From Silurus meridionalis (lineage: Eukaryota; Chordata; Actinopteri; Siluriformes; Siluridae), in contig NC_060885.1 in assembly GCF_014805685.1 (NCBI RefSeq), positions 29,262,632 to 29,326,631 on the forward strand: a stretch of 64,000 nucleotides of DNA, written 5' to 3'. The stretch's first letter is position 1. Every line of letters begins with the position of its first letter. The notes under the pieces are model-generated. The model worked only from the letters and a program-made list of their open reading frames with translations, was not told the DNA's origin and did no database searches. The translations under genes and the position numbers were made by a program. Shown in pieces: positions 22,083 through 33,859 of the stretch.

Positions 22083-24537
22083 GAAAAGAGGTAGAAAGGG
22101 AAAAAACTACTCCTAGTAAAATGAATAGGGAAATAAAGGAAATTTGAGAGCAGCCAGAATGGTAGCAATTATTTGTCTGAAAGGTGATGGAACTCAAAGG
22201 TGCCATTAAATTGCAACCATAAGAGGAATAATTAGGCCATGGACTGAGAGGAAGAGAGTGCAAAACAGATCTGAGGCATCTCTCTCTCTGTGTATTGTTG
22301 ATGGCGTTAATGTGGTCAAGGATGATGCAGAATTCAGACTCCATCTGTCCAGTGTTGGTTTTAAAGCTCTAAGGAGTAAACTCCAGCAATGTTTTTTTCC
22401 CCTCACTCCAAACCCTGACAGATGCCCACGGCTTTCTGAGAGAGACAACAAATTCCTCTAGCTGCCAAAAGCTACGCAGGGACTCGTGTACCTGTATGTA
22501 ATCTTTTAATTTCCAGGCCAACTTGTACACGCTCCAGTTCTAAGAGAGGGAACAGCGAGCGTAAAACTCCTGATGTGAACGAGTCCCCTGGTGACAGCGG
22601 GGGAACGGTTACTTTCGTAGCTGCCTCCAGCACTAAGCCACCCACCGTGACGAGCAGCTGACGCCTGCCATTCTTGATCACACATACAAACAAATGCACG
22701 TATAAGTCCTTATTCAGCACCGCACGCCAGCTGTCATTTCTGCCACTTGGTATTCCACAGCGCTAAAGATGTCGTAATGAAAGGCTAACGTGGTCCAAAA
22801 TCCAACACCCTGCCCCCACCCTGAGAGCTTTTCTTTAGCTCCTCATGCTACCTGAGAGGATCTGAGCTGAAGGAAAGGACTGGACGAATCGGAAAAACAA
22901 GGGATTTCAAAAGGAGTACAATTTTATAGCATTGAAGAGAAAGATAGAAAATGATCAACGGTCTTGTTACGTACCGGTTAGGCTAACGAGCTAGCAAGAA
23001 ACAAAACTCAGCTGGCTCCATCCTAGCATGCAATAGATTTCAAAAATTAGCAACATTAGCAATAGATGTTGTCATATCACAGCTAATCAGGAAATTGCAG
23101 CCTACAAATATGGCAGCAGCAAACTCCCAGGTGTGTTTAATTACACATACACACATTAACCAAACAAGGAAGTGAAAGAACAGATACAAAGAGAGGGAGC
23201 AACGAAGACCGAGGTGGAGATATTACAAAAACAACAGCACTGCAAACCAAGACAGGAATTTGAAAGTTTAGCAATGTGAGCTTTTGCTACACAAAGCTGT
23301 GAACAGAACAGGGGGAAGGGGCGAGAGATCCCTCAGTGAAGAAGCTTGAAGAAAAAATCAGTTCATGTCACATTAAGCTTATTTAATGGCTTACACAATA
23401 TGATTTTCTTTTTAACCATAGAAAAAAATATGATCAACTTTCATTCATAATAGCAAATAGCATACTACATTGAGAACACTTTTAGATTTCAAGCCATAAT
23501 TTGTGTAACGGCATCACATTTCTCGCCACTTAAAATACAAACTCGTTTAAAAAACTCTTTTTTTCTTCTTCTTCTTATGACCAGGAAATGTGTATAATCA
23601 TCCCATCATGCTTTAAATCGTGACTTTCTTGGGACTCTTGAAAAGATTTCACAATAATGTATGTGTTCATGTTAAAGGGTATGTTTTAAGGGAAATGAAT
23701 AGATTATAGTACATTGGATTTGAACACAGATTTGAAAAGGATTCAAACTATACACAAGTAAAGAAATAATATTTCGGTGGGGATATATTTTTCATTCAGA
23801 AATGCTTAGCATTGGGAATTGTTATAATTTATTACAGCACTGAGCAATTTTATTCATCCGTAGCAACCACCTGGTGATCATTTTGGTGATTTAAATAAAG
23901 AAAATGTATAAAAAATAAAGAAAAAAAAAATTAATTGCCAGGCCACACCAACTGCAGTTTTCTGTGGGATTATGATAAAAAGCCCTAAGCAGAACGGATA
24001 TTGTTACAGTGTGCGAGTAACCTAGCGGTAATTAAGGGTTCGAAAAAAAAAACTTCTACCAATTGGCATGTCTTTGGGAGATGAGGAAAAAAGGAAAACA
24101 ACCCATCTGGATTTGTAAAACTCCAAAGCAAATGTCGACTACCAAACGTGGGCCAGCATCACTATCTGCTACTAATTAAAGCTCAAATATTTCTTTTTTT
24201 TTTTTTTTTTTTTTAAACTGGTAATGCTTCTACAGCATCTTTGCCTATTATTTTTTTTTCCTTGTTTTGCAAAGGTAATTGCAGAAGCTCCAAAATCCCT
24301 AAAGTCTTCTGCTGACTTGATTCCATCAGGAAATCTGGTAATTAAATTTACTGGAGCTGATTAAGCATTAGGACAGGGCATGTGGGGTGGGGGGGGGATT
24401 AGTACCACAGAATAAAACTGATATTACTTCTCAAGTTCCTTCTTTAAATCTTGGAGGCTTGAAAGTAAATTTGATTCTTTCTGAAAAATATCTGAGTTGA
24501 CTATATAGAGAGAAAAAAAGATGTGCTTTTTAAACAT
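22083..24537. other. Intronic stretch, largely repeat-poor
   Basis: No recognised gene or transposon. The segment 22440-22860 is relatively GC-rich and non-periodic; its minus-strand 82-codon frame (22472-22720) has no recognisable domain. T- and A-runs occur at 23923-23932 and 24191-24214. Confidence 0.4.
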
Positions 24538-24850
24538 CCCATATAACCTGTAATCCCCATTTGCTCTAAGAATAATCTCCAATCTTCTCAGAAGATGTTC
24601 GCCTAGATTTTGAAGTGTGATTGCAGAGATTTAAGAGATTCCGTTCAGCCACATAGGCGTTAACAAAGTTAAGTACTGACGTAGGTGAGGTGAGGAGGTG
24701 GTCAACGTTCCAGTTCATTCCAAAGGTGTTTATGGTTGAGGTTGGAGCTCTATAGCAGGAGATTCTTCTACTCCAAACCCATATTCAGGTGATGGGGGAA
24801 TGTCAATGCTACCACATCTTTAGGCATCCTGTACAATTGTGTACATTCAG
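24538..24850 (-). mobile_element. Tc1/mariner family A fragment
   Basis: On the minus strand a degenerate version of the same transposase region as at 2909-3360 is visible. The plus strand shows CATTCCAAAGGTGTTTATGG then TTGAGGTTGGAGCTCT, the reverse complement of the CTCAACCC...CACCTTTGGAATGAACTGGAAC motif. The following CACCTCCTCACCTCACCTAC matches the family A copy at 38783. Heavily mutated. Confidence 0.65.
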
Positions 24851-26340
24851 CTGTGTAATAACAGTAGACCCTAGTTATCTCCAAATTATTGATTTAACTG
24901 CTATTCTCTTAGCTAGTTAATTATTCCATATAAATATAAATAATTTATGAGCTCCTCATGTTGAGTTGTTAAAGTTTCTCCATCTGTCTGAATGAGGTTT
25001 TTTAGTTTTATCTTTTTTTTTTGTTGCCATTGCTGCCTTTGACTTGCTTGTTAAGGATTATGGCACTGGTGTCCTGTGCTATAAAAGGGAGACAGATCTG
25101 TACTGTAAAAAAGTGCAATAAAAATCCAATTCGATTGTGTTAAATAATTCAAGGCAACAAGTACAGATTACGTGCTCGTAGCGACCTCAGGCAAACGCCA
25201 TTTCCCAGCTTTATTTAGCAGCAGCTCTTCAAAATCAACAACTGCTACGAGGTGCTACAGTGTGGCATTAAAGAGAATAATCCGAACGTAAAGTGCAAGT
25301 TGGCTCAAAAGGTCACGGTTTAAAATGCCAAGACAACAACAAATACTTCCAAAGAGACAGTAGCGAGCATAGCACGTCATTTGTCTGTGCTTTATAGTCC
25401 TCCTCCATGCCATAATGGCTTGATGGGAAGGCTCCAGATGTGCAAAGATAGACAAAACGCTTCCGTCGTTGCACTAAAGATGTATCGACATGTTCCGTTG
25501 CCGTTAAAGCAGGCGGAAATGTCTCGTTTTCCTCAGGCAGGCTTCCTAATGCCCGTCGCAAACATCTGCTTCTGTTAAAGCAATGAAATTTGCTCCAGGT
25601 GCCGCCTGTATATCATTTTCCAACACCATACACAGTGGCTTAAGAGCTTATTTTCCTTCTCTTCCTATTTTCTGTCGGCCAACAGATAAAGTTGGAAAGG
25701 TTGTTTATACGTTTCAAAGCAAGTCTAACCACCTGCCATTTTGGATTTTTGTGAACGCAGTGCCAATTTTGGTCCGTCTTTTATGTTTGGTACTAATGAA
25801 CAGAAGGTGAATGGGGGAGAAGTAGTTTAGAGCATATCAAAGTCTGATGTAATGCAAATTAAAAAATAAATAAATAAATAAACATTTTTTAAAACCTTTC
25901 TGGATTATGCACATGGAATCTAAATGGCATGCAAGTCTTTATAAGAAAAATAAATTGCGGTTTAGAAAACCAAGGCCTAATGCCAAAATCTTTTGTCATT
26001 GTGGTCACACAAGTAACAGTATTTTTTTTTTTATCTTCCATGATATAATCAAAGAAATTTCTACAAATAATAATTTAGTGAGGAATAATGAATAAAAGCC
26101 CAAACTCAAATAAAAAAGCAAGGTCAAAATCCACACATGAAAAGACGTGTCACATGACCTGAGCGTATACTTCGATTTGCAGTAAAAGTGACTGTGTGTG
26201 TGTGTACACAGAGTGGGAAGTGGAACCTGTGGCATCCATATTTGAAAGCCATCACGTGGGTTGGGAAATGGAGTCAAAGTAGTGCTTTGACATGACAGGT
26301 TTCAACAAAAGGTCTATTGATTTAACAAAAATAAGACAAA
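24851..26340. other. Intronic stretch, partly repeat-poor
   Basis: No recognised feature. 25140-25810 is non-periodic with moderate GC and overlapping short frames on both strands that show no domain. A short (TG)n lies at 26193-26203. Confidence 0.4.
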
Positions 26341-26342
26341 TA

Positions 26343-27029
26343 CCGTAATTTCGGACTATGAAGCGCACCCAAATATAAGCCGCATCCACTGAATTTGACA
26401 AAGATTTTTATTTTGAACATAAATAAGCCGCACCTGTCTATAAGCCGCAGGTGTCTACACTGAAACTAATGAACTTTACACAGGCTTTAACGAAAGACAG
26501 TGTCTGTTACACGGCTTGTATCTAAACAGTAGTCTACCAAGAGTCATTGTTCATTGTCTTCCTCCTTCCTTTCACAACTATTTCTCTCGAGAGTTTATCT
26601 TTTGGAATCGTTGTGCGTTTAAAAATCACCATCGGTGAATCTTTTCTCCCGATGCCGTGCAGCTCAGAACACAGGTGAAGTGTGTTTTTTCATGCCCGGT
26701 TGTTTTCAGCGTTACGAATGATTCGCATTTCCTGTTGACAGTCCGAGTGAGCGGCAGGTCAAACGTCAGAGAAACCTCATCCATATTTATGATGTGGTGC
26801 GGCCCGATTCAGTGGGAGCGCTCGATTTGATATAAAGAATTTCACTGGTTCACCTGAACCCGTTTGGCAATTTCATTGGTCTAATTTTTTGGGGCTCAGT
26901 TTTTTGTCTTTAAGTTTGTGAAACCGGGAAAAACCCAGGAAAATTCTATATATTAGCCGCTTTAGTGTTTAAGCCGCGGGGTTCAAAGCGTGGGGGAAAA
27001 AGTAGCAACTTATAGTCCGGAAAATACGG
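26343..27029 (-). mobile_element. Tigger/pogo-like DNA transposon remnant
   Basis: The terminal inverted repeats are CCGTAATTTCGGACTATGAA on the left and, reversed, CCGTATTTTCCGGACTATAA on the right. Flanking TA dinucleotides at 26341-26342 and 27030-27031 fit a TA target duplication. Subterminal AAATAAGCCGCACC and TATAAGCCGC motifs repeat near both ends. At 687 bp it is an internally deleted copy that retains part of the transposase on the minus strand. Confidence 0.85.
26643..26798 (-). pseudogene. Tigger/pogo (DDE_1) transposase fragment
   Basis: One uninterrupted minus-strand frame of about 52 codons reads NMDEVSLTFDLPL, then a variable part, then TLKTTGHEKTHFTCVLSC and TASGEK. This matches the DDE_1 catalytic domain around the first Asp (the D of MDE) of Tigger/pogo transposases. 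After GEK the frame is lost. It has no start codon and no DNA-binding domain, so it is a fossil. Confidence 0.88.
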
Positions 27030-28347
27030 TACTTATATGATATTTAAGGAAATAAACACGTGTATGGTATGGTATGACGTTACAGGAAGCAGAGTTACTG
27101 CTTCTACCCTGAAGTTGATTTTTGAGTTGATTTTCCATAACCACACTTTTCCACAGTGTTTAATTTGACTTATACTACACAAAGTGGCAAGAATTCAAAG
27201 AACTTCTGACGAATCAGATTTGAGAATTCAGCCGTACTTTGCTAGAATTAAAAAGGTACCCACATGAAACATTGAGGATTCAGAGTGTGTCCAAAAGAAA
27301 TCTTGTACATAGGTTTTATGAAAAATGAGGGTGGTTGATATGAAGAACCCGTCTTTTTAAAGCATTTTTCCAATTCAGATGATTAAAAGAGTTTCCCAGG
27401 GCCCAGAACTGGACAAGCTTTCTAGGGCTCTGTATGCGTTTTAAACTAATAAAGGTTCAGCTCGCTTTGACGATGGACGTGCCGACTTTTTTTTTTTTTT
27501 ACTTCCCCGAGACGTCCATTTTCCAAGCCTTAAGTATTCAACAACATTATTCTGCTAATGGCTATTAAGGTCAGCGGGTCGAATCAAGATACGGCGAAGA
27601 AATGGAATCTGTAATTACAGCATGCGTTTTTTTCCCCCTCTCTTACACCCATTATCTGTTATCTCTTAAGTTAGACTTATCTCTGCATCCATAACAGAAC
27701 TTGTTATGGGCATTCTCACACGTGTTCCACCTAATTTACACGTGACATCCGAGGTTTATTGAGTGTAAAACCTGATTTAGTAGAGGAGCTATTACTGGAC
27801 TGCATCCAATCCTTGTTCGAGCCAACAGCACATCAGCTGTGTGTTCATTTTCTCATTTCTTTTCTTTCAAAATGGCTGCCGCTTTTTTGTTTTGTTTAAA
27901 ATAAATGCTGAAATAACGCCATCGCGTGTGGAAGTTTCCCATGCCGAACAAAGCAGCCCAAACAAAGGCCGGAGACATAACGTGGCGATGCCTTAACGCA
28001 TAACAAGATGTTTTTTCGAGGCATAAACAAAATACACTGGCTGTGAAATACACTTGTAAAATAAAGTCTTGCAATCAATCACAGGTCGCACCCCGGAGCT
28101 CATACACAAAAGCTTCTGTTATGCTACAGTAAGTTAATCGATTAGGCTGAAGCAGCTCTCGGCAAAAGAGATTAGAGACGCGAGTCAAGATTTGTCTTGG
28201 GTCACTTGAAGTCTTTCTGCAGAGCAACTATGTAGAATGTCCAATATATACGGGGAGAAAGAAAGAAATTACACAATGGAGAAGATGCAGGCTTGAGTGT
28301 AGACACAATGCAATATTACAAAAAAACAAATGATACAATCACAATGA
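27030..28347. other. Intronic stretch, candidate conserved non-coding DNA
   Basis: No gene or known repeat is recognised. 27410-28150 is non-periodic and contains homeodomain-like words (TAATGGCTATTAAGG, TGTAATTACAG). This is the kind of sequence found in vertebrate conserved non-coding elements, but the sequence alone cannot show conservation. Confidence 0.35.
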
Positions 28348-28530
28348 GAGATTGTCGCTTTGTGGTTAAGGCGTTAGAATTTGTATCTGAAGGTTGTGAA
28401 TTTAAATCCAAGGCACACTGAGCTGCAACACCTGGGCCCCTGAGCAAGGCCCTTAACCCCATAGCTACTTAGTTGCATGAATGAGATAAATGCAAGTTTT
28501 TCTGGATAAGTGTTTCTTCAAGATGTTTGT
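28348..28530 (+). mobile_element. tRNA-derived SINE, diverged
   Basis: The head has CGCTTTGTGGTTAAGGCGTT (A-box region) and GGTTGTGAATTTAAATCC (degenerate B box). The body has GCAAGGCCCTTAACCCC. The tail TTCTGGATAAGTGTTTCTTC followed by GTAAATGTAAATG is a mutated version of the tail at 5475-5508. Confidence 0.8.
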
Positions 28531-28920
28531 AAATGTAAATGGTAGAATGCAGCATTTTTTATATGGTGACATACACACACAAAAAATGATTTTGGGCTGT
28601 CGCGGACAAAAAACAAACAAAAAAACCAACAGTGGATGGACTCTGTATTGCAAGAGTGGTACAACTTACCATTCTAATGGTCTCGTAACCAATGATGGCC
28701 TGTGAAGATTTTCTGACAGAGCCAGAAAATTAGGATGCCCATCTCAGCCCTTACGGCTACTGACTAGCCGATAAAAATGCAGCAGTAATTGTAGTTCCCA
28801 GTTGAACAAGTGCAGTCAGTTTTGTTTGAACACAAAGAACATTTTACAATTGCCAAAGCACAAAAACATCTTACTCTATTTACATCTACTGCATGCTGAT
28901 TTTGTTTTATGCTTCTATAC

Positions 28921-29401
28921 CAGGCGACTCCAAACTTTTGTATTCCACGGACTGGTTGTGTTTTAAAAATATTCTCACGGACCTGCTGGGGTGTGTGTGG
29001 GAGTGAGTGCAATATACGTGTGTATATAAATATACATAATCCATTCCTTTCAACGGTTCAAGATGCCAAAGCAAGCTTCAGTGGTTTAGTACCTAGTGCA
29101 TCTCCACATATTACACAAACGGAGTTTGGACCATGTGAACATTCCGTTTAGACAAAACCATATTTAAGATAAAAAGTAATATTTTTGGTTATATTATCCT
29201 TTTTCTCATCAATAGCTGCCTTTCTCTTTCTTCTCACCATCTCTTGATCCTTTCTTCCTCCACTAAAGAAACCTTTAATAGATATTTGTTCAACACTCAT
29301 TATAATAGTTAGCCTAACCTTCGTAAGTGTGGAAAATGCCACCCCGTGATCAACTCTTTCACACGCTGGTACTGGGTCATCACCCTATGGTAGGGGACCT
29401 G
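28921..29401. mobile_element. hAT-like element, first of a tandem pair
   Basis: The left end CAGGCGACTCCAAAC is followed by a diverged CCACGGACTGGTTG. The right end, reversed, reads CAGGTCCCCTACC then GATGACCCAGTACC, resembling the CAGGGGTCCCCAACC...GGACCGGTACC ends of a common fish hAT-like family. It is flanked by TTCTATAC on the left and CTCTATAC on the right, a plausible imperfect 8-bp target duplication, though a 2-bp offset leaves the right boundary uncertain. Confidence 0.5.
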
Positions 29402-29411
29402 TGCTCTATAC

Positions 29412-29855
29412 CAGTGGACCCCAATCCCTGGGCTGCACAGAAAGAATACATAACTTACATTATTTCTGTTTTATTCATTATCTGATTCTGAACGATGTTT
29501 TATTTTGGAAAATTACCGGATTCTCTCCGCCACATCTGTCTATGACTCACTCTTGATGCATGTCATGATGCCTCGGTCACGTCTTACCTCCATCCGCTAC
29601 CTTCTTAAAGGGGCTGCTCCGGCCGCTAACACATAATACATTACCGCTAAATTCAAACCCCCAAGCGAGCAAAAATGAACAAAAAAACAACACAGAGGAT
29701 TCACGTTTATTATCATATTTAAAAAATACCAGTTTTTATGCCGGTCATACCATTTTATTTTGTTGTATTTATCCGCCACACCTTCAAGGCCGGTCTGTGA
29801 AAATAGTGTCTGACATTAATCCGGTCCGTGGCGCAAAAAAGGTTGGGGATTGCTG
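29412..29855. mobile_element. hAT-like MITE, second of a tandem pair
   Basis: The left end is CAGTGGACCCCAATCCCTGG and the right end is CGCAAAAAAGGTTGGGGATT followed by GCTG, which are inverted repeats of the CAGGGGTCCCCAA type. CCACGCC/GGTCCGTGGCGC and TTAATCCGGTCCG are familiar subterminal words of this family. Flanking octamers CTCTATAC (29404-29411) and ATATATAC (29856-29863) match at 6 of 8 positions, in keeping with hAT's 8-bp duplications. A 60-codon minus-strand frame inside has no transposase domain. Confidence 0.7.
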
Positions 29856-29863
29856 ATATATAC

Positions 29864-30890
29864 TACCTTGAATTGCAGACTTCGATCTAACAGGTGACAA
29901 GATTTTTTTTTTTAGGATTGCTGAAATGTCACAGTCTGTGGAAGGCCCAAAGGCCAAAAGTTTTATTGCTGCTTGATTAACAGACATTCCACAAACTTTT
30001 ATGTAAATATAAACAGATTTTACAAAAATATTCTTTAATTGGAAAAATCTAGTAATCGATTTAAAAAAAAAAAAAAAAAAAAAAGAACGGGAAGGGAAGG
30101 GAAGCCATCCTACTATAAGTGAATCATAAAGATGACAGTGCCCAGTATTTGGGTGACTGAAAAAGAACAGATTGAACTCCCTCCAACCCAATCATCACCC
30201 TCTAACAGGATTTCCCTTTCTTCTGGAGCCCTAATGGAAGAGTGCGTAATTTTATTTCTGGTGCCAGTTCCTTCTCTGTGCACCCAGTAGGCTTCACCAG
30301 CAGGACACACCCTCCCCAAGGCAAAGGCGCCTGAAGCTTAGCTGTCACTCAGGAGTGGAAATTGGCAGTGGCGGCACTGACAAAAATCGCCTGAAAGGCC
30401 AAATAACCAGTAAAGACTGAATTACAGGAAAGTCCCTGGGGTCGTAGTTCTCTGAAAGCCGGCGTAGACGAAGCGGATGAAAGGGGACGGAAGCTGAAAA
30501 TTAATTTCTTATCTTTTGTCAGCCTATTTGCATTACAGCCTTTCGATAGCAGCCTTTTTAAACACAGTCCATGCTGATTAAAAGCGTGAAAATGTCAGAC
30601 TTTTACACCCAATTGGCAGCCGCTCAAATCAAATTGAGGAGGCGTCATATGATAAAAGCTTGCGTGGCACTTATATTTGTGACTGTCTTGTTTTTTTTTT
30701 TTTTGTGGTTATTTGACATGTAGGAACTGCTGTAATAAAAAATAATAAAGCTTGAAGTATGAAGAAAGCATATCTATTCTAGCAGACTTATCTGTATTTG
30801 TCCTCAGGTAGCTTTAGATTCATGTGATTTATATCAAACAATAAATATTAATACAACAACTCGCTAATAACTCGCTAATTTATACTATGT
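29864..30890. other. Intronic stretch, partly repeat-poor
   Basis: An A-run sits at 30062-30084. 30360-30690 is non-periodic, moderately GC-rich and could be conserved non-coding DNA. No gene recognised. Confidence 0.35.
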
Positions 30891-30894
30891 TTTA

Positions 30895-31004
30895 TTCAGC
30901 ATTGTCAATCAGCACCAGTACATCTGTTCCATGTACGTAGATTGCTGTCTGGTTTGGTTCAGCTACCAAACAATACTTTAGAAGACTATAGGACAGTTTG
31001 CGTG
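30895..31004 (+). mobile_element. Possible LINE fragment
   Basis: The words TCTGGTTTGGTTCAGCTACC (reading as VWFGSAT) resemble a conserved phrase in fish LINE reverse transcriptases of the same broad group as 15500-16025. Only a short piece is recognisable. Confidence 0.35.
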
Positions 31005-31684
31005 CAACCTTGGGGTAACTACAGACAATCAACTGCCCTTCTCCTCACATGTTGCTAATGTGGCTCGTTCTTGTCGATTTCTTCTCTACAACACCTGAAG
31101 GATTTGAATATTTCTGTCCACACAGGCTGCTCAGGTGCATCATTTCAAGACTGGACTACTGCAACTCTCTGCTGGCAGGTGACTTGTGTTCAACCTGCCC
31201 AAGTTCTCCCACACCACCCCAGTGCTGCACTTCCTCCATTGGCTTCCAGTAGCTGCATGTATCAGATTCAAAACACTTGCCTACAAAAATGGACCAGCAC
31301 CCTCTTACCTCAGAGATCTCATTACTCCTCGCACTGCACCACACTGCCGGAGATTCTCCAGCACTGCTCGACTGGTTCCACCTTCTCGCAAAATAAGAGG
31401 TAAGTATACTGTACATCAAGGCTCTTCTCTGTTCTGGCACCAAGGTGTTGAAATGACCTTCCCCTAGATGTCCAAACAGCAGAGTCCCTGGCTATCCTTC
31501 AAGCGATGGGTGAAGACCTTCCTCTTCCTGAAACACTAACATTTTCCAAAGTTGCTTGCGAGTTGGAGTCCGATTTAAGTTGTAATCTAGCGTACCAGTG
31601 TAGATTTATTCATTGATAGAGATTCAAAGCACTTTTGTAAGTTGCTCTTGACAAGGGTGTCCGCTAAATGCCACACATGTAAAT
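31005..31684 (+). mobile_element. L2-type LINE 3' end with reverse-transcriptase remnant
   Basis: Recognisable pieces in order, in shifting frames, are: NLGVTTDNQLPFSS; VANVARSCRFLLYNT; LDYCNSLLAG; VFNLPKFSHTTPVLHFLHWL then PVAACIRFKT; and ESLAIFKRWVKTFLFLKH near 31500. These belong to the C-terminal third of an L2/CR1-type reverse transcriptase. At least three frame changes and internal stops make it non-functional. The element ends with AAGTTGCTCTTGACAAGGGT then GTCCGCTAAATGCC and ACATGTAAATG, the same tail as the tRNA SINEs in this window. Confidence 0.85.
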
Positions 31685-31843
31685 GTTCAGACTGCTGAGA
31701 AGATTATAGATGCTCTTCTGCCCATTCCTATAAACTGTACACCACCGGAGTGAGGAAACAAGCACCCAAAATCACAATGGACATCAAACACCCAGCTCAC
31801 CACCTTTTTTTCACCGGCACCACCAATCACTGAGAACTTTAAA
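31398..31843. repeat. Duplicated 446-bp segment, source-side copy
   Basis: Matches 33414-33859 at a constant overall offset of 2016 bp, with roughly 8-10 differences seen by eye. It starts inside the LINE remnant (AGGTAAGTATACTG) and runs past the LINE tail at 31684 into 160 bp of unrelated flank. It is therefore a genomic segment copy and not a second LINE insertion. This is called the source because the LINE continues upstream of the breakpoint here but not in the other copy. Confidence 0.92.
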
Positions 31844-32277
31844 ACAACAGTTTTTCTACGTCCAGGCAAACCTTATCCTCATGAACATCTCACCCCTGGT
31901 AAACAACCATTCAGTCTATTATGTAAACAATATATGCAATATATATTAGTTCCTATTTATATATTTATTAGGTTGCATATAAGTTACATTGCAAACCAGT
32001 TTTTTTGCAATACTTATCACTTAAGGGTAATGAATTTGCCATGAATTTCACACTTAGGTCTTCAGTGATGTGACTTACACTTTGACTAGTGTGCGCTCTG
32101 ACCTACAATCAAAGGATGTAAAAATGCTAAGGTGTTTAGACGCCTTCTTAAACTCGGAGTGGCCAAGTCACAATCTGATTGGTTGATAAGTCTCAAGACG
32201 TAGCACATCCGCGAGAAAAGCTATGAAATAAAGAGAACTTAGTACTGGGGCTAATTTAATACATATTCATTGACCGA

Positions 32278-32594
32278 TACATTGACCAGGCATAACTTTA
32301 TGACCACCTGCCTACGTCCACTTTTGATAGATACTGACCACTGCAGACTGGGAACACCCCACAAGAGATGCAGTTTTGGAGATGCTCTGACATCGTCTAT
32401 CCATCACAATTTTGCTTCGTAAAACTCACTCAAATCCTTACGCTTGCCCATTTTTCTCTCTTCAAACACATCAACTTTGATGACAAAATGTTCACCTGCC
32501 ACCCACCAACAGGTGCCATGATGAAAAGATAAAATCAGTGTTATTTACTTAACCACTCAATGTTAAAATGTCAATGTTATGCCTGATTGATGTA
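32278..32594 (-). mobile_element. Tc1-like family B, short deletion derivative
   Basis: The ends are TACATTGACCAGGCATAACT and, reversed, TACATCAATCAGGCATAACA, a good inverted repeat. Internal plus-strand words (GGGAACACCCCACAAGAG, CAGTTTTGGAGATGCTCTGA) are the reverse complement of the N-terminal DNA-binding region of the transposase. The same family with more sequence is at 49316-49822. Confidence 0.85.
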
Positions 32595-33275
32595 TATTTC
32601 AAATCTTTAAATCAAATGTATTTTTTATTTTAACAAGTTTTGTTAAATTTTTTAACCTTTCGCTTCCTTTTATTTTAATATAAACATATGCTTTTATTTT
32701 CCTATATAAAAATTTGAACATCAGACGAGAGTAACGCAGTCCAGACAGCAATCAACAGAATCATCTAGAGGTCATTAACAAGGTCAACCATCAACCACCT
32801 TTTTTTTTTATACCCAGCCCTTAAAATGTCCAGTTTTAAATCTCTCCTTTTTCTATCCCCACTACCTTTGTATCCTCTATCCTCCTGGTTACCAAGGCGA
32901 CCGTGTCTATATGTGTTGGATTAATAATATATTCTCAGGCAACATTATGAACAAGTCTGTTCATGCTCTGCTTGTTCAAGTAGCTGAGAACGTAAAGCTG
33001 ACATGCTGTGCAGCGAAGGAGCAGATTCGTGAACAGACGTCTGTGTGTGTGGGATCGGATTTTGGCACATATGGCTACATTTATATATGCACACAAACAC
33101 TTGTACTTGTAGAACTAGCATGCTTCTAGAAATCTGGCAATGTGGAGCCACCACAGATTGGATCTAATTTATCTTCAGATTTAGCACCTGCAAGCTTTTT
33201 TCAGCCCAAACTCCATGTTGCTTAACGCTGTTGCTTAAATCGATCAGATTTCGACTTGCTGATTTCGAGGCCCTC

Positions 33276-33405
33276 TAGAAGGCATCCGATCATGTCTGCA
33301 TTTTCACGTCTTCTTAGTCAGAGAGACTGGGTCAGAGCTCGCTAACCACATCTGGTGCATACTGCACAAGCTCAAATATATTGTTACGGATTTAATAGCT
33401 GTTTT
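33276..33405. repeat. 130-bp target duplication, left copy
   Basis: TAGAAGGCATCCGATCATGT through GGATTTAATAGCTGTTTT, repeated at 33860-33990 on the other side of the inserted 446-bp segment. Confidence 0.92.
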
Positions 33406-33413
33406 GTTTTTTT

Positions 33414-33859
33414 AGGTAAGTATACTGTACATCAAGGCTCTTCTCTGTTCTGGCACCAAGGTGTTGAAATGACCTTCCCCTAGATGTCCAAACAGCAGAG
33501 TCCCTGGCTATCTTCAAGCGATGGGTGAAGACCTTCCTCTTCCTGAAACACTAACACTTTCCAAAGTTGCTTGCGAGTTGGAGTCCGATTTAAGTTTGTA
33601 ATCTAGCGTACCAGTGTAGATTTATTCATTGATAGAGATTCAAAGCACTTTTGTAAGTTGCTCTTGACAAGGGTGTCCGCTAAATGCCACACATGTAAAT
33701 GTTCAGACTGCTGAGAAGATTATCGATGCTCTTCTGCCCATTCCTATAAACTGAACACCACCGGAGTGAGGAAACAAGCACTAAAAATCACAATGGACAT
33801 CAAACACCCAGCTGACCACCTTTTTTTCACCGGCACCACCAATCACTGAGAACTTTAAA
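33414..33859. repeat. Duplicated 446-bp segment, inserted copy
   Basis: Near-identical to 31398-31843. It lies between the two halves of a 130-bp direct duplication of the local sequence. Both junctions are clean: TTTTTTT joins AGGTAAG on the left and CTTTAAA joins TAGAAGG on the right. Confidence 0.92.

Noticed and set aside
22033..22451. Minus-strand frames beginning MESEFC, considered as a candidate nrg3 upstream or downstream exon
   Set aside because: The similarity to the NRG3 juxtamembrane words was superficial: no cysteine pattern, no matching splice sites and wrong order relative to the exon at 10905.
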